This document shows, piece after piece, positions 23,183 through 35,076 of a DNA stretch of 64,000 nt; the first letter of the stretch is position 1, and each line of letters starts with the position of its first letter. Source of the DNA: Galerina marginata. Taxonomy: Eukaryota; Basidiomycota; Agaricomycetes; Agaricales; Galerinaceae. The translations under genes were made by a program, and so were the position numbers. The notes beneath the pieces are model-generated. The model made no database searches, was not told the origin of the DNA, and saw only the letters and a program-made list of their open reading frames with translations. Where the stretch lies: positions 1,612,001 through 1,676,000 of the forward strand of contig JAECYW010000007.1 of NCBI GenBank assembly GCA_023014335.1, written 5' to 3'.

Positions 23183-23344
23183 ATGGCTAGAAACAAGTCC
23201 TCTATTATCACAACCCGACAATTTACCGTTGTTATCATTCCTGGAGTGTGTCTTCTCTGGCATTCCCCAACATTGCCAGCAGTGAGTCCAGTCAGGGCAC
23301 GGAGCTTCGGAACGGGGTGGTCGTACGCAATAAACTTGCCTTGA
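23183..23344 (+). CDS. Possible small hypothetical protein behind a CT-rich leader
   Basis: A pyrimidine-rich tract (23095..23180) precedes an ATG in good context (accaatggct). The 53-codon frame begins MARNKSSIITTRQFTVVIIP and has one hydrophobic stretch. Leaders of this type mark fungal gene starts. The frame is short, may be followed by an intron (gtgagt at 23281) and has no known domain. It may be noise. Confidence 0.2.
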   Translation: MARNKSSIITTRQFTVVIIPGVCLLWHSPTLPAVSPVRARSFGTGWSYAINLP

Positions 23345-24134
23345 TTTTCTGATATGATGGTGCTTGTGATATTCGTCTGCTTCAAGATAGGACAAGCGTC
23401 AAGAGCTACCTCAAAAAGTCATCAGCAAGGGTCAACATCAAACATCGTCAAAACGAAGATTGGAGTGACTTGAAGAAAACAGTGAAGAATTCATACATGG
23501 CATTCAGCCGCTCAAGCCAAAAGTAAAGATGACCATACCACAAATTATGGCGGCTTCATTCGACACCTTTTAAGACGAAGGTTCAAAGTTCAAAGGCATA
23601 ACATTGCAAGATCTTCAAGATGGTATTGCACAAATCGACAGTGTGGTAACGTCTAAGAATATATGGTACATTGAAATCGAAACTTACGTTTATAGGGAGA
23701 TAAGTGTGGATAGGTTGGCCGGCTATTATAATGTGGTCCTATAGATGCAGGGAGAGCAAAGCGAGAGCGTGCTTCAAAACATGATATCGACAAGAAATCG
23801 CAAAAATGGGTGTGACAAGAAACCTTGCAAGACTTTTAGGAAGAGGTGATGCATTAAAGAAGAGAAAGGTGGGGCACGGAGAGCCTCTCCTTGAGGTTTT
23901 TGAGCATCTGAACGAAATTTGACGCTGCGTGCTAGAAGACCGAAAAACCCGTCAAATCAAGATCCAAGAAAGAAACGGGGTGGAAGCTCTAATCAACATA
24001 CCGAAATGAAACGCTTAATCAAACTCCAAATGTGGGCCTCAAAAGACGCGTGAAATCCGCTTCCAGCACTCCCAGCAACCTAAAACGAGATTCAGTTCGT
24101 CGACCGTAAAAACAGGGGAAATTTTTACTGACAG
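23345..24134. other. Gene-poor stretch, second part
   Basis: Purine-rich and AT-rich sequence without a convincing coding frame on either strand. Nothing recognised. Confidence 0.4.
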
Positions 24135-24399
24135 TTGCACCAGAGGTTCCATTGGTGGGGACGAAACTCGTTTGGTAACGCACAGACTCTGTTTTCTGGT
24201 GACAACGGTGTTAGCGGCGGGGCAACAGATACAAAGAACAAAATACCGAAATTACTAACGGAGCCGACGGCCCAGCCCAAGGGACATGAGTGTGGAGACG
24301 CGAAGGGTACGAGAGGTTGGTTAAAATTGTCTTATATTGATCCGAGGGCCCACGTCCAACTATAGTGACACAAGGCAGAGGAGTGTTGGCAGTGGGCAT
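24135..24399 (-). CDS. Possible small gene of unknown function (structure unresolved)
   Basis: On the minus strand a long CT-rich leader (24650 down to 24405) runs into an ATG at 24399 with strong context (gcgaagatgccc), giving MPTANTPLPCVTI. Downstream lie plausible splice sites (a cgctaacaccgttgtcaccag acceptor near 24196 and a gtaaaa donor near 24133), flanking a Ser/Thr/Gly-rich stretch such as SFVPTNGTSGATV. I cannot settle the exon chain or the stop, which probably lies below 24135. A small secreted or cell-surface protein is one guess. Confidence 0.25.
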
Positions 24400-24659
24400 C
24401 TTCGCACGATTCTTTCGCGGTGGTGAAGTATGATTAACAGGAGGATAAAAGAAAAGGCGAGAAAAGCGAGAGAAAAGAGCGACAATGCTGTAGAGTAGAG
24501 AATGGTGTCGTTGCTTGGGTTGTTGGAGAACGAGGGGGAGGGTGAAGATGCTCGAGAAGAGAGGTAAGGAAAGAAAAAAAGGGACCGTTTTTTCCATTTA
24601 TACGCCGGAATTCGAACTGCGCTCAGGAAGGTTGACCAGAAATGGGGCATCACCGGCAC

Positions 24660-27600
24660 CCCGAACCTGCCATATTGAGCTCGGTTTGCGCACTCACCTT
24701 TGGTTCAGGACTCAGGCATACACGTTCGCTTTACTGGAAGGCCAGTTGGTTGACTGGGCGAAGTAGGTCAAGGGTTTGATTGAGGTACGTCGTCCATAAT
24801 TTCCATCATGAAGGCTCACGTCGGCTACATATTTGTGGTCGACCAAAGGTTGTAGTGCGTGCATGTCTTGATGGCCCAGCAACGATTCGACGAGGACGGT
24901 ATCCAGAGCAGCGTCGATGACCACAGGATACCTACTTGCTCGCCTTGCTGTGTATGGTCTACGGGAGCAGCAGCAAGAGCAATGGAGGCGTAGCTCAATG
25001 CGCGCAATTTTGGCTCCTGAAATCCTCATCCCAGGCAAAAGGGCTGGCAGAGAACCTCCTACCTGAAATTCCTCAGCAGCAAGAATACAACAGCAGCTGC
25101 AGGTTCCAACGGATCCTAGAGCTAGGCAAGCATGCATCGTTACACCTGGCAAAGTTGTCCGGACTGCCAGAGCAAATATTGGGCCATAGACGAAGTACCT
25201 CGGCCTCAGAGTTCCGCTCAGGTTGCACTGGCATATATTCTTGTCTCTTTTCTATGCGTTCAATCACGTCTCTGGGCCCTCTATGCTGTTTCATTCCCTG
25301 CTTCCCTCGACAAGGGCCGTCGGTGAGGCGTGATGTTACCGTCACAGTCACGTCAAGAGCTGGGTCTCTCGGTGCACCAGAGCAAACGTAGACGCAGAAC
25401 GGATGCCAAAGCCAGCAGTGTGGTTAACAGCAGCACGAGGACGAGGACGAGGACCTGAAGCGGATTACTATTTTCCCTCCAGAAAATATTTGCGTCGTCG
25501 CACTTTCCAGGACGCCGAGAAACGTGCAGAACGCCCATCCTGGACTCGATGAAGGCACAGGAGGTCTGGTCATCCCAAAAAAAAATGTTCAAAGAAAGAT
25601 AATAATGTAACGGATATAACCACCCATATCTTGTATTTTTGCCTCCTATGTGTGATTGGATATGTTCTCAGCGATGACCGTCGTGGAGCCGCATGCTAGA
25701 AACCATCGTCAAGATCACCTCCTCGTCAAATGCCCCTTGATGTGGATACCGCAGAGAAACTGGAAGGTGGCATCAGCAGTGGCTTGCGTTTAATGGCAGA
25801 AGATTGAGGCAACGAGGCATTTGAGACACCCAGGACCGGCCACTAGGAAAATGGGGAAGCATTGAACGTTGAACCGTCAAGAAAATCAGTCCTGCAAGAA
25901 AAGAGAAGATGCCAGACAGGCTATGAGACTAGAGGTCGAAGAAATAATAAGGAGACTCACCCATGTGGCATCCCCAAAATTCAACCCCCATAAAACCATC
26001 CGCTCTGCAACCCAACCACCTTGAATGCTTTGAAGCTAACCCGAAATGCGACAGCGTATCTTCCACCCGATATCAGCGGTTCAGAAGGAGTGAAAAACTT
26101 GGACTTGTCCAACGAAGGTTGAAACAAAATATTTCGGGGTGGAGAATACCATGGAGGTAAGAAAGGTAGACCTTCCCAAGGATTTTCTGTTGACTTTATA
26201 TGATCGGATATTATAGGGGAGGTGGAAACCGATGGGCATCGAGGTTGGCTGGTCGGTGATTGAAAAATTGGTTCCGTTTTCGTGAACGTGATCCCAACCC
26301 AGCAATCCCCCAGCCATCCAACAACAATCACTCCGCCTGCAAAAGCTCGCCTTTTGAAGAAAATAGAAGGCACACAACCGGCCAAATTTTCAAAGCCATT
26401 CCCCTCAATTACGACCTTTCAAATATGTCGTTTCCAAACAATGTGTTGCACAATGAGGAGTCAAGGTGAGCATTGACTTTGTCAACTTGGGCAATGGGTA
26501 CGGTTTTTTACAGCTACTTGTCTCACAGTTAAACGAGACGCAGACCTCCAAGACTGTATTTTTAAAGCTTGAAGTTTGACGCCATACGCAGCGGACCCAA
26601 CCTTCCCAATTCGACCTCTAAATTTCTTCCTCCAACTTCTTCGGAAAATGTCTTTTCATAACGACATATGAATATTACCTTACGGTCCACAAAATGTCTC
26701 TCAAAACTGGGACAGAAGATTGTCAGGACTCATCTTCACCGGGCGACTGCTTCGGACACTGCTGGTTCGCCTTTTCCCTGGTGCTTGACAAGAAATACTC
26801 AAACGTACGTCATGTGCCACCTTGTAATAAACAGCAGGCCGACCTAAGGACCGATATCCTTTGTTTTATTATAGATTTGCGGCAAGTATTGCAGCGAAAG
26901 ACTTCTACCCCAATGAATTCCCCGAACGAACTCGAAGACTCTCCAACCATCTTAGAAAATCGCTCTTTTGCGTGACAGTTTATATTCGAGCTCCTGAGCC
27001 GCAAGCGGAATACGATCTGGGGCGATATGATACCAAAGCAGAGATACATAGCCCGCCTTCAGGTTGTCAAAAACTGTTCAATACCTCGGAGCTTTCAACC
27101 CAATCTGGCTTGGTACGATTCCTAGGCTCGTAAAATTTGGAAACTAACTTAATCGCAGTACTCATCGCCCACGAATTGGTGACCTCTGTCCATTGGACCT
27201 GAAGCTAAAGCAAACACCTTAGTCGAGAATTAAAAGGTATGCATCTTTGTTTTTTACTCCCAAGTCTTGGACCAAACATTCTATTTCAAGGCAATAAGCG
27301 GCTGAGCCTACAATCCGATACCGAGTACCAATGTCTTTTGTACCAGTAAAAGACAATTCCCACTTGGACAAGTTTACTGACTACCGAGCGAGTTTATTCT
27401 GTAACAAAGCTTCTACTTGACTCATCGAAAAAATCTACACACTCAACTTCCTGTCTAGTCTCGGACATGTTCTCAGAGCCCCATGTTTTGCTAGTCTTCC
27501 CATGAATTCAACTATTCAGGCTTAACTTGGGCTTAATGAACCTCCGTTCCGCTGCAATATCCATAAATCAAACTTATTTTAAATTTATCAGACCTGTCTT

Positions 27601-28619
27601 CGGACATCGCTACATTTTGAAGTAATATCTACAAAATTTGTTAGCACAAGTTTCCTGAATTCGAGAAGCGCGCCTAGTACTACTTTTTTATCCATCTACT
27701 CGCTTGAGTGCCAGCGACAAGCGACAGAAACTGGGGCCATATGTAGAGCTACTTAGAATGAAAAACGAAGGAGTTTTTAGGCCCAGCGACCGGCGGCAAG
27801 AGACAAGCGATGCCCAAGTCTACACCGAATCATCCGAATGCAGTTTCCGATCCATATAAAGCAACCGAACCCTTACATTGTAACCTCTTGCAACAAAATT
27901 CAATGGTGCCACATAGCGATCTACGCGTCCATCGCGCACGATGAACTCTCTGAAAAAGGATGATTTATGAATCTCGACTCGTATAATTGGGAGCTCGCCG
28001 TCTAACTGCTTCGGCATTCAGGTTGATGTCCTTGGAGTCACGGTGAGTAACTCAAAAAAATCTCCGTCGGAAACCCTTCTGACGTATGGCGTTTTCTTCA
28101 TCTCAGAGGATTGATCACAGATAGAATTCACCGTGATCCAGCCAGTTCAGGCGTCTGGCCAAGTGCAACTGAGCTCAGCGTCCACTACAGACAAGCACAA
28201 CTCGGCTAGACGCTTTGAATGGGACAACCGGACCTTTCAGATAGCTCAGCTCACCTGTGGCTAGTCTCTGAGCCGAGCTCTCTGAGCATCCCAGTCGCTG
28301 TTGAGGACATCGTATCCAAGACAACTTCCACAAGCGTGTCAAGAGCTGCCAGTGGTTGTTCTCAGGACTATAGAAAATGTCGACGATGATTTCTCGAGGA
28401 ACTCCGAGTCAAATTCAACAATATGGCTAAAAGCAAGCAAGAGGTCGAGTTGGTTTGTGTCGCGATCGTAGCAAAAAGGTCAAGATCATGGATAACAAAC
28501 TGTGTTTCTTGGAGCCCAAGCCTGGAGCCAAGCCCATGTTTTTTTTCTCTCCACCACGGGCCGTTCTTACATAAGGCAAGCTTCAGAGAATGTCAAATTG
28601 CCCAGTGATCGTCTCTCTC
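24660..28619. other. Gene-poor stretch, third part (about 4 kb)
   Basis: Many short frames on both strands, none with a domain, clean splice chain or leader that I trust. Minor points: a gac-type trinucleotide run (25434..25452), and a frame starting MSLKTGTEDCQDSS at 26694 that ends at a possible donor (gtacgt). No inverted terminal repeats, reverse transcriptase, transposase or integrase motifs were seen. Confidence 0.4.
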
Positions 28620-28751
28620 TCTTCCCCCTTCCTCCCTTCATCTTCCCTTTTTCGTAACCACAATTTGGTTGATAATTCAACCTTCGTCTGTCCTTCCTGC
28701 TATATATTCCTATCTATCTATCTCCCACAACCGGATTGTTAAATTGTCACC
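28620..28751 (+). promoter_or_regulatory. CT-rich promoter/leader of the PL14-like gene
   Basis: A long pyrimidine block (ctctctctcttcccccttcc and onward) is followed by tatatatt at 28701..28708 and a tatc tetranucleotide run before the ATG at 28752. CT blocks of this kind lie before highly expressed fungal genes. Confidence 0.5.
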
Positions 28752-29956
28752 ATGTTCTCCGCAAGAGTTATCCTTCTTTCCTTCGCTTTCCTCGCTATCT
28801 TCGCCACTGCTCTTCCAATTCGACGGATGGCTTGTCCAGCAGCGCGAAGAACAACATCATCCCATTCAGTGGCTACGGCTTCTCTCGACTTGGTTAAAGT
28901 GCCAACAACTCACAAATCAAGCTCGACCTCGAAAGCACCACCAAAGCCCCCGAGCTCGACTCCAATACCGAAAGTTCCAACGGGTATTGTTCCAGGCATC
29001 CTCGGAAATCTTTTTCCTGTCACAAGTTTTAGCGAGTCATGGACGACGTCTCCTTCATCTCAAAGCGCATTTTCACTCACCGATTCGACATTCCGGCCGA
29101 ATCATGTTCTTAATACAGTCCTTCATACATATGCCAACGCGCCCGATGGAAAGAAGGCAATGAAGGCCCATTATCCAAAGGATTCATACACCTTCGGACA
29201 CGACCCGCAAGGAGGCTTCTCGTTTTATGCCCCTGGACCCAAGTCAGTGGATTTATCCACTGCGAAGGAGGCTACTTTCGGTTACTCTGTGTATTTCCCC
29301 AAAGGGTTTGCTTTCAACCTTGGTGGAAAACTACCCGGTCTCTGTGAGTCGTGTCGACTTACATCGAAGAAAGTATCTGACCCATCTTTTGTCAAAATTT
29401 AGACGGAGGAAACAGCGAAGAAGAGGCCATCGGATGTTCGGGAGGGAGTCGTTCCACCGCTTGTTTCTCAGCCCGCCTCATGTGGCGCACAGACGGGCAG
29501 GGCGAATTCTACACTTACCTGCCTCCTTACACCGACCCGAAGTTCGTCGCGAACAAGAAGGTCTGCAACATTGCCCCCTATTCAGAGTGCAACCCAATCT
29601 ACGGCGCCTCTGTTGGTCGCGGCGCCTTCCATTTCGCCACAGGTGGCTGGACCACCATCAGTGAGCGCGTCAGACTCAATGACGTCGGTCAGGCTAATGG
29701 CCAGCTCGAGCTTTTCGCTAATGGAAAGAGCGTAATCAATGTCAGCGGCCTTATCCTGAGAGACAGTGCCGCGGGCCGAATTCGCGGAATGCAGATGCAG
29801 ACGTTCTTCGGTGGTATGTGTTGTTTTTGGCTTTTGGAGTGGTTGCAGTTACTCACTTTTCTTTCATGTCAAGGCTCCCACCCCGAATTCGCCTCTCCTA
29901 AAGCGCAGGATGTATTTTTCTCCGATTTCTCCGTTGCTATCACCAAGAACCTCTGA
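28752..29956 (+). CDS. Secreted PL14-like (polysaccharide lyase/alginate lyase-fold) protein
   Basis: Three exons, 28752..29343, 29403..29813 and 29874..29956, give 361 residues. The signal peptide is MFSARVILLSFAFLAIFATA. A Ser/Thr/Pro-rich linker (about residues 30-75) is probably O-glycosylated. The catalytic-fold part runs from FSESWTTSPSSQSAFSLTD through DPQGGFSFYAPGPKSVDL, ATFGYSVYFPKGFAFNLGGK, LPGLYGGNSEEEAIGCSGG, CFSARLMWRTDGQGEFYTYL and QTFFGGSHPEFASPKAQDVF, ending ITKNL. These are the jelly-roll motifs shared by fungal PL14-like proteins (KLPGLYGG, FSARLMWR, TFFGG). The role is probably cell-wall or environmental glucuronan/alginate-like polymer cleavage; the substrate is not known. 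Confidence 0.88.
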
Positions 29957-30388
29957 AGTTAACCTAAACTCGGCTCCCTCCCTCTTGACCCTCTTCTACC
30001 TTCGCAACTCTGCTAAAGTTTTCGGGTAGACGATATTCTACCAACACCCACAATCCAGCATTGCATAAAGCATGGCTCATACCGCCGTCGTTGTTCCCAT
30101 ATACCCCCCACATCATCTCACTGTATTTCTACCGCATCTTTCATCATTTCTTTAGGAAGCTTTCTCGCTGCGCTGGTCGTTTTTTCTTTCCTTTTCCTCG
30201 CTGGCCCGAAGGCTTTGAGCTAGTCTTTGTTCTTTACCTCACTAGACATGATCACGGAGAATCATGTTGCCGGAAGACGTTTAGGCGGATTTGAAGGCGT
30301 GCAGGCACTTGAATGTACTAACATGTATGCTAACAATGACAATACATCATTCCCTATGCTGGGCTGGGCAAATAAACACATTCTGCGT
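29957..30388. other. Intergenic, convergent ends
   Basis: T-rich 3' UTR sequence between the PL14-like gene (+) and F-box paralog 1 (-). No gene seen. Confidence 0.55.
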
Positions 30389-31918
30389 TCAAAACTCATG
30401 AACATAAGCACGTATTTGTAGGAACTGACTCCGAATCAAACTGGTCCATTGTCGAAGGGTCGGAACATGGTAACTCGGGATAATCGTGAAGTCAGCATTT
30501 CCCAGTTTAGCGAGCTGTATATAATCCCAGTAGTCAAGTTTACCAAGTTCTAGGTTGGCATACATAAGGGGGGACATATAAATATCATTGTCCAAGGACG
30601 ACAGTATGCTCTTATCCCTCCGCGACAAGAGCATGCGCTTGATTGCTTTTATGGAGGTGTCTAGCGGACTACGGAAAGAAGGATAAGTAAAGAAGGTGAG
30701 ATGTTCGAGAAGGGGGAGGACTGCCAAAGACTGCGGGTCGGCTCTCTTTCGAGTAAGTAAATCAATAGTGCGCTCGGACTTGATTCCCGCAAGTCGTATC
30801 TTGCGAATACCCCGAAATTGAGGGGCAGATATAAGACTGAGGATGACATCTTCGGGTGCGGAGTAAGTAAGGAGCTCAAATTCTCGCAGTGTGCAGGAAG
30901 ACCGTTCCAAAAGGTCTAAAATTGGTGCAGCTGTTTTTAAGCCGAGATTAAGGAAATCGATCTGGGTGTCATGAATCGTTAATTCTTCCAGTGCAGGAAG
31001 TATTAAGGATTCAATCAGTTTAGGGAGTAACGTAGGATTAGTCGCTGCTGTGAAACTGCGCAGGTGGGAATGCGTGAGAGGGAGCCAGATAGAGTGGCTC
31101 AATTTACGACCATCAGGAGGATAGATCCTTACGTCCAAACTTTCCAGAACTGGGCAAGCATCGAGGATCGTAATAGAGTCGTTTACCGTCAGATTGTTAT
31201 GCAAAAAAACTTGATGATGGACAAAATGCGTTAGAGTCGCCCACTGAGGGTACTTTTTCGAGGCGGTTGGCATGTTGTAGTGCGCTGAAGTCCACGCAAC
31301 GTCCTGAAGTGTCGGAGAGGAATAAAGAATATCGACAGCTCGTTGGACTCTAGGACTTGGTGGCAACGATTGACCAAGTTCTAGGCGCACTGATTGCAGT
31401 ATGGGAGGAGGATAATTTGGTACTTGAAGGAACAAGGAGTGAAAGTGGTGAGAGACGTGAATATCAATGCTATGCCAGGAGTTGTAGTTCAAGATAAAGA
31501 GGTCGAAAAGGCGCCTCATGACAAGCAATTCAATTCTCGTTGGTTCACCCGTGAAAGATGATATTCGAATAGTGAGGGGAGAGTTGCGTGCCAACGATAA
31601 CCAGTAAATCGACTGCTTAACATGCTCCTTCTTTGGATGTGAAATGTAGAATTTCGACCAAAGAAAAGCGAGAGAGCGGGATATTTGCCTCCACTGTCGA
31701 CACACTCCACCGAGGGTCATCGGATTGACGATGCTTGCTGGTTGGGAAGAGATCATACTTGCAGATGATTCCGAGATATAGAATGCAGGCGAATTCCCTC
31801 GTGTTTCGTGGGCATAATGGCTGAAAATGACTTCCAGCAGCTCCACCGGGAGGCGAAGAATTGGTGGAGTTCGCCTGGACAAGAAGCGACGGACGCTCAC
31901 CCTCATTCTGACTTTCAT
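30389..31918 (-). CDS. F-box-like protein, tandem paralog 1
   Basis: A single-exon frame of 509 residues from the ATG at 31918 (MKVRMRVSVRRFLSRRTPP); upstream extension uses only a GTG. The F-box-like part is LRLPVELLEVIFSHYAHE, with the second half VCRQWRQISRSLAFLWSKFY. The rest is a leucine-rich domain aligning over its whole length with paralog 2 at 32826..34346; examples shared by both are NPMTLG, WLSLARNSPLTI, FVHHQVFL and IKRMLLSRR. It is a likely SCF ubiquitin ligase adaptor with unknown target. Its upstream sequence also resembles that of paralog 2 (gggatcgtttcagc, aacttgccttcac), so promoter and gene were duplicated together. Confidence 0.88.
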   Translation of the reverse strand: MKVRMRVSVRRFLSRRTPPILRLPVELLEVIFSHYAHETRGNSPAFYISESSASMISSQPASIVNPMTLGGVCRQWRQISRSLAFLWSKFYISHPKKEHVKQSIYWLSLARNSPLTIRISSFTGEPTRIELLVMRRLFDLFILNYNSWHSIDIHVSHHFHSLFLQVPNYPPPILQSVRLELGQSLPPSPRVQRAVDILYSSPTLQDVAWTSAHYNMPTASKKYPQWATLTHFVHHQVFLHNNLTVNDSITILDACPVLESLDVRIYPPDGRKLSHSIWLPLTHSHLRSFTAATNPTLLPKLIESLILPALEELTIHDTQIDFLNLGLKTAAPILDLLERSSCTLREFELLTYSAPEDVILSLISAPQFRGIRKIRLAGIKSERTIDLLTRKRADPQSLAVLPLLEHLTFFTYPSFRSPLDTSIKAIKRMLLSRRDKSILSSLDNDIYMSPLMYANLELGKLDYWDYIQLAKLGNADFTIIPSYHVPTLRQWTSLIRSQFLQIRAYVHEF

Positions 31919-32349
31919 GGTGTGTATTTGCTGTCGAATGGCCACTAGTACTTCTGATGTAAGCCCGAAAATAACTGTTCAAGAAGGGATCGTTTCAGCG
32001 AGAATGCGCTTCATGAAATATCCTCGAAAATTGCAACTTGCCTTCACAGTGGTTCGCCAAAAGATAACCGGCGTGGTCCGTTTATAAGGCGTTTGAACCG
32101 GGCGTGAGTGTCGGCAGAAGGCCGCTGTCAACTAGATTGGTAACCAATCCCTACAGCGATACACCGTAGAGGGCACAGGTTTAACTGGATAAACAAATGG
32201 ATACTGGTCAAGCAGCGATCGCTACCTTGCATGATAAAAGCGGGTCACTGGCTGTCGACTGGCTGATACGTAGCCCTGCCGGTAATTATTCCTGTTGGAT
32301 AAACATTGTCAGCCAAATGGCACATACTTATACATGGCCGTCGTCGCGA
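31919..32349. other. Duplicated promoter region of F-box paralog 1
   Basis: Partly similar to 34430..34510 upstream of paralog 2. It lies head to head with a methyltransferase relic, as the intact arrangement at 34.4-35.1 kb does. No gene of its own. Confidence 0.5.
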
Positions 32350-32690
32350 TAAATTGCTGATAGGAATGGACACCAGTCGTTTTAACCAAGCCGTCCCACT
32401 CGAGGAGATGCGGGTGGTACGCGTCGAACTCAAGGAAGAAGGCCGGGTGGAACTTGAAGCTTGAAGGCTGGACTCAAGTTCCACGTTATCACTATGACAT
32501 CAATAGTTAATTGAATTTATAAGAATAATAACCTCCCTAAATTTCAGTGCTCCACTTGCTACCTACACTCCGAGGACATTAATAAATCTGCCAAAGCCCT
32601 CACTTTCTTCTTAACGCCCGGTGGATTCTTATTTGTCGTGAATGTCGCCCCGAAGGGAGACTCAAGAAGTTCTAATTTAAATAACATGCC
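32350..32690 (+). pseudogene. Methyltransferase pseudogene fragment (relic of the 35-37 kb family)
   Basis: Two stretches match the intact methyltransferases nearby. 32350..32440 reads KLLIGMD, then EEMRVVRVELKEE (intact gene: KLLIGVD and EEMRAVCVELKGE), with about 35 bp missing between them. 32559..32670 reads HSEDINKSAKALTFFLTPG-like sequence, then GGFLFVVNVAPKGDS (intact: FLKPGGFLFVVDITPKEAS). The 5' exons, the C-terminal half and the frame are lost, and a stop follows shortly after the first stretch. It lies upstream of F-box paralog 1 in the same divergent order as the intact pair. Confidence 0.8.
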
Positions 32691-32825
32691 TTTAACAGTA
32701 CCGACAGCGTATACAAAGCCACAAATACGTCTACAAATTAATACATTTATCGTTCGATAATTAAGTTGAAAACATAGCTTGGAATCCTCTTTATGCTCGG
32801 CAGGGTTAATAAACACATTCCGCAC

Positions 32826-34346
32826 TTAAGACTCACGAGTAAAAGTACGTATTTGCAAGAACCGACTCCTAATCGAGCTTGTCGTCCAGTCGCGAAGGGT
32901 TGGAACACTGTGACTCGCAAGAATCTTGAAGTCTGCATTTCCCAGTTTATCGAGCTGGGAGTAGTCCCAGAAGTCGAGCTTACTAAGACCCAGACTGGCA
33001 TAGGTAAGAAGAGACATAGGGATACCACTGTCCACCGACGATAGTAAGTCTTTATTTCTCCGCGACAAGAGCATGCGCTTGATTGATTTTATGGACGCGT
33101 TCAGCCCACCACTGAAAGAAGGATAAGAATAGAAGGTAAGATTTTCGAGAAGTGGAAGGATTGCCAGAGATTGCGGGTAGTCTCTGTCGCGAGTAAGCAA
33201 ATTGATGATGCGCTCGGTTTTGGGTCCTGGAAGTCGTATTTTGCGAACATTCTGCAGTTGAGGGGAAGCTATAAGACCGAGGATGACATCTTCCTGTGTA
33301 GATTGAGTAGCGAGGTCAAACCCTTGGAGTGTGCAGGAGGATCTTTCCAGAAGGTCTAATATCGGAGCAGCCGATTTTAAGACTGGATTGAAAAAATCAA
33401 ATTGGGTGTGGTGGACCGCTAACTGTTTCAATGCGGGAAGCATTAATGATCCGAGAACTTTAGGCAGTAATACAGGGTCAGTCGCTGCTGTTAAACTGCG
33501 AAGGTGGGAGTGCATGAGGGGGAGCGAGATAGGGTGAAGCAATTCACGATTGTCAGGGGGATATATTCTTGCCTCAAAACTTTCCAAAACTGGGCAGGTA
33601 TTTAGAATGGCGAGAGTGTCATTTACTGTCAGATTGTTCTGCAAAAAAACTTGATGGTGCACAAAATGCGTCAGAGCCGCCCAATGAGGGAATTTCATCA
33701 AGGCAGTTGGTATATTGTAGTGCGACGAAGGCCAGGCAATTTTTCGAAGTGCCTTAGAGGAGTAAAGGGTATCGGCAGCCCGTTCGTCTCTAGGGCTTGG
33801 TGGATACGATGGGCCTATTTCCAGGCGCACTGAGTGGAGAGATGGAGGAGGGTAATTTGGCACTCGAAAGAACAAGGAGTGGAAGTGGCGAGAGACCCGA
33901 ATATCGACAGTATACCAGGTGTCGTAGTTCGAGATAAGGAGGTCCAAGAGGCGTTCCATGGCAGAAACGTCTTCCGAAGTTGGTCTACCAGAAAACGATG
34001 ATATGCCGATTGTGAGGGGAGAATTGCGCGCCAACGATAACCAGAAGATAGACCGCTTAACTTGGTCCTCCTTCGGGTGTGAGATGTAGATTTTCGACCA
34101 AAGAAGCGGGAGGGAACGGGATATTTGCCTCCATTGTTGACTCACTTCGCCAAGGGTCATCGGATTGACGATGCTTGATGGTTGGGAAGAAATCGTGCTT
34201 GCAGATGTTTCTGTAAAGTCGACTGCCAGCAAATTTGTTCCTCCATCGTGAGCGTAATAGCTGAAAACGACTTCCAGAAGCTCCACCGGGAGACAACTAA
34301 TGGGTGAAGGCCGCCGAGAAAAGTAGCGACGTAAGCGCGTCTTCAT
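32826..34346 (-). CDS. F-box-like protein, tandem paralog 2
   Basis: A single-exon frame of 506 residues beginning MKTRLRRYFSRRPSPISCLP at 34346. F-box-like region CLPVELLEVVFSYYAHD, followed by SQQWRQISRSLPLLWSKIYI. It is co-linear with paralog 1 to the C-terminus (SRFLQIRTFTRES against SQFLQIRAYVHEF), with no frameshift in either, so both are probably used. A substrate-recognition role in an SCF ligase is likely; the target is unknown. It is divergently arranged with the methyltransferase at 35077. Confidence 0.88.
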   Translation of the reverse strand: MKTRLRRYFSRRPSPISCLPVELLEVVFSYYAHDGGTNLLAVDFTETSASTISSQPSSIVNPMTLGEVSQQWRQISRSLPLLWSKIYISHPKEDQVKRSIFWLSLARNSPLTIGISSFSGRPTSEDVSAMERLLDLLISNYDTWYTVDIRVSRHFHSLFFRVPNYPPPSLHSVRLEIGPSYPPSPRDERAADTLYSSKALRKIAWPSSHYNIPTALMKFPHWAALTHFVHHQVFLQNNLTVNDTLAILNTCPVLESFEARIYPPDNRELLHPISLPLMHSHLRSLTAATDPVLLPKVLGSLMLPALKQLAVHHTQFDFFNPVLKSAAPILDLLERSSCTLQGFDLATQSTQEDVILGLIASPQLQNVRKIRLPGPKTERIINLLTRDRDYPQSLAILPLLENLTFYSYPSFSGGLNASIKSIKRMLLSRRNKDLLSSVDSGIPMSLLTYASLGLSKLDFWDYSQLDKLGNADFKILASHSVPTLRDWTTSSIRSRFLQIRTFTRES

Positions 34347-35076
34347 TCCGATTGTGAGCCTCCCGAATTAGATCACGTATTTGTCGTCGAATCTGCCGCT
34401 CCTACGTCTGGTCCTGAGGTAGCCTAAATTAACTGTTTATGTAGAAAGGGATCGTTTCAGCAGGAAGGCCCACGAACTTGCCTTCACTATGGTTGCAGGA
34501 TATAACGCCCAAAGACAGCCAAAAGGCACTGGCCGGGCAAAGCGGAATCTGAACAGGACATGAGCGCGGGCCAAAGAACTGCGCAGCTGTCAGCTGAACA
34601 ATGAACGACAGACTTAAATATAGGAAATGATGAACTTTGAGCAAACATTGAGCGAGTGCAAGGTCCAAGCTGGACCAAGCAAGGAAACTCGAAGTTCGTC
34701 TGACGGCCCGGTGATCCCGAATGGATTGAGAGAACCTAATTTTGACCAGAACAACGTTCATTCGCTGCCATTTTCGAACACACCAACCACACATGAAGGC
34801 CGCGGTCACTCAGGAGCTTCAGACCAGATCGGAACATAAAGAGTAACATCAGGGACTTGAGGAACCTTCTATTTCAACAAGATCAATCAGGACACTGCCT
34901 CGGAGCAAAACTTGAATGCGGATTTTGGCTTATAAAACCCATCTTGACCCATCTTGAGTTCTTACCCAAATACCCTACCTCCCCAGCTACACACCTATCC
35001 TACTCGACTGATAGGTGAGTCTCTATCTTTTTCGGATGGCGCGAAATATTGACACAATCGCGGATAGGTAGCCAAA
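34347..35076. other. Divergent promoter region, F-box paralog 2 (-) and methyltransferase 1 (+)
   Basis: About 730 bp shared upstream region. The F-box-proximal part is duplicated at 31.98-32.09 kb. No gene of its own is supported. Confidence 0.5.

Noticed and set aside
24600..24680. tRNA gene suggested by a B-box-like gttcgaattccgg on the minus strand
   Set aside because: No T-stem pairing, acceptor stem or A box could be found.
24712..25152. 146-codon minus-strand frame
   Set aside because: Cys-rich low-complexity translation without leader, domain or splice partner.
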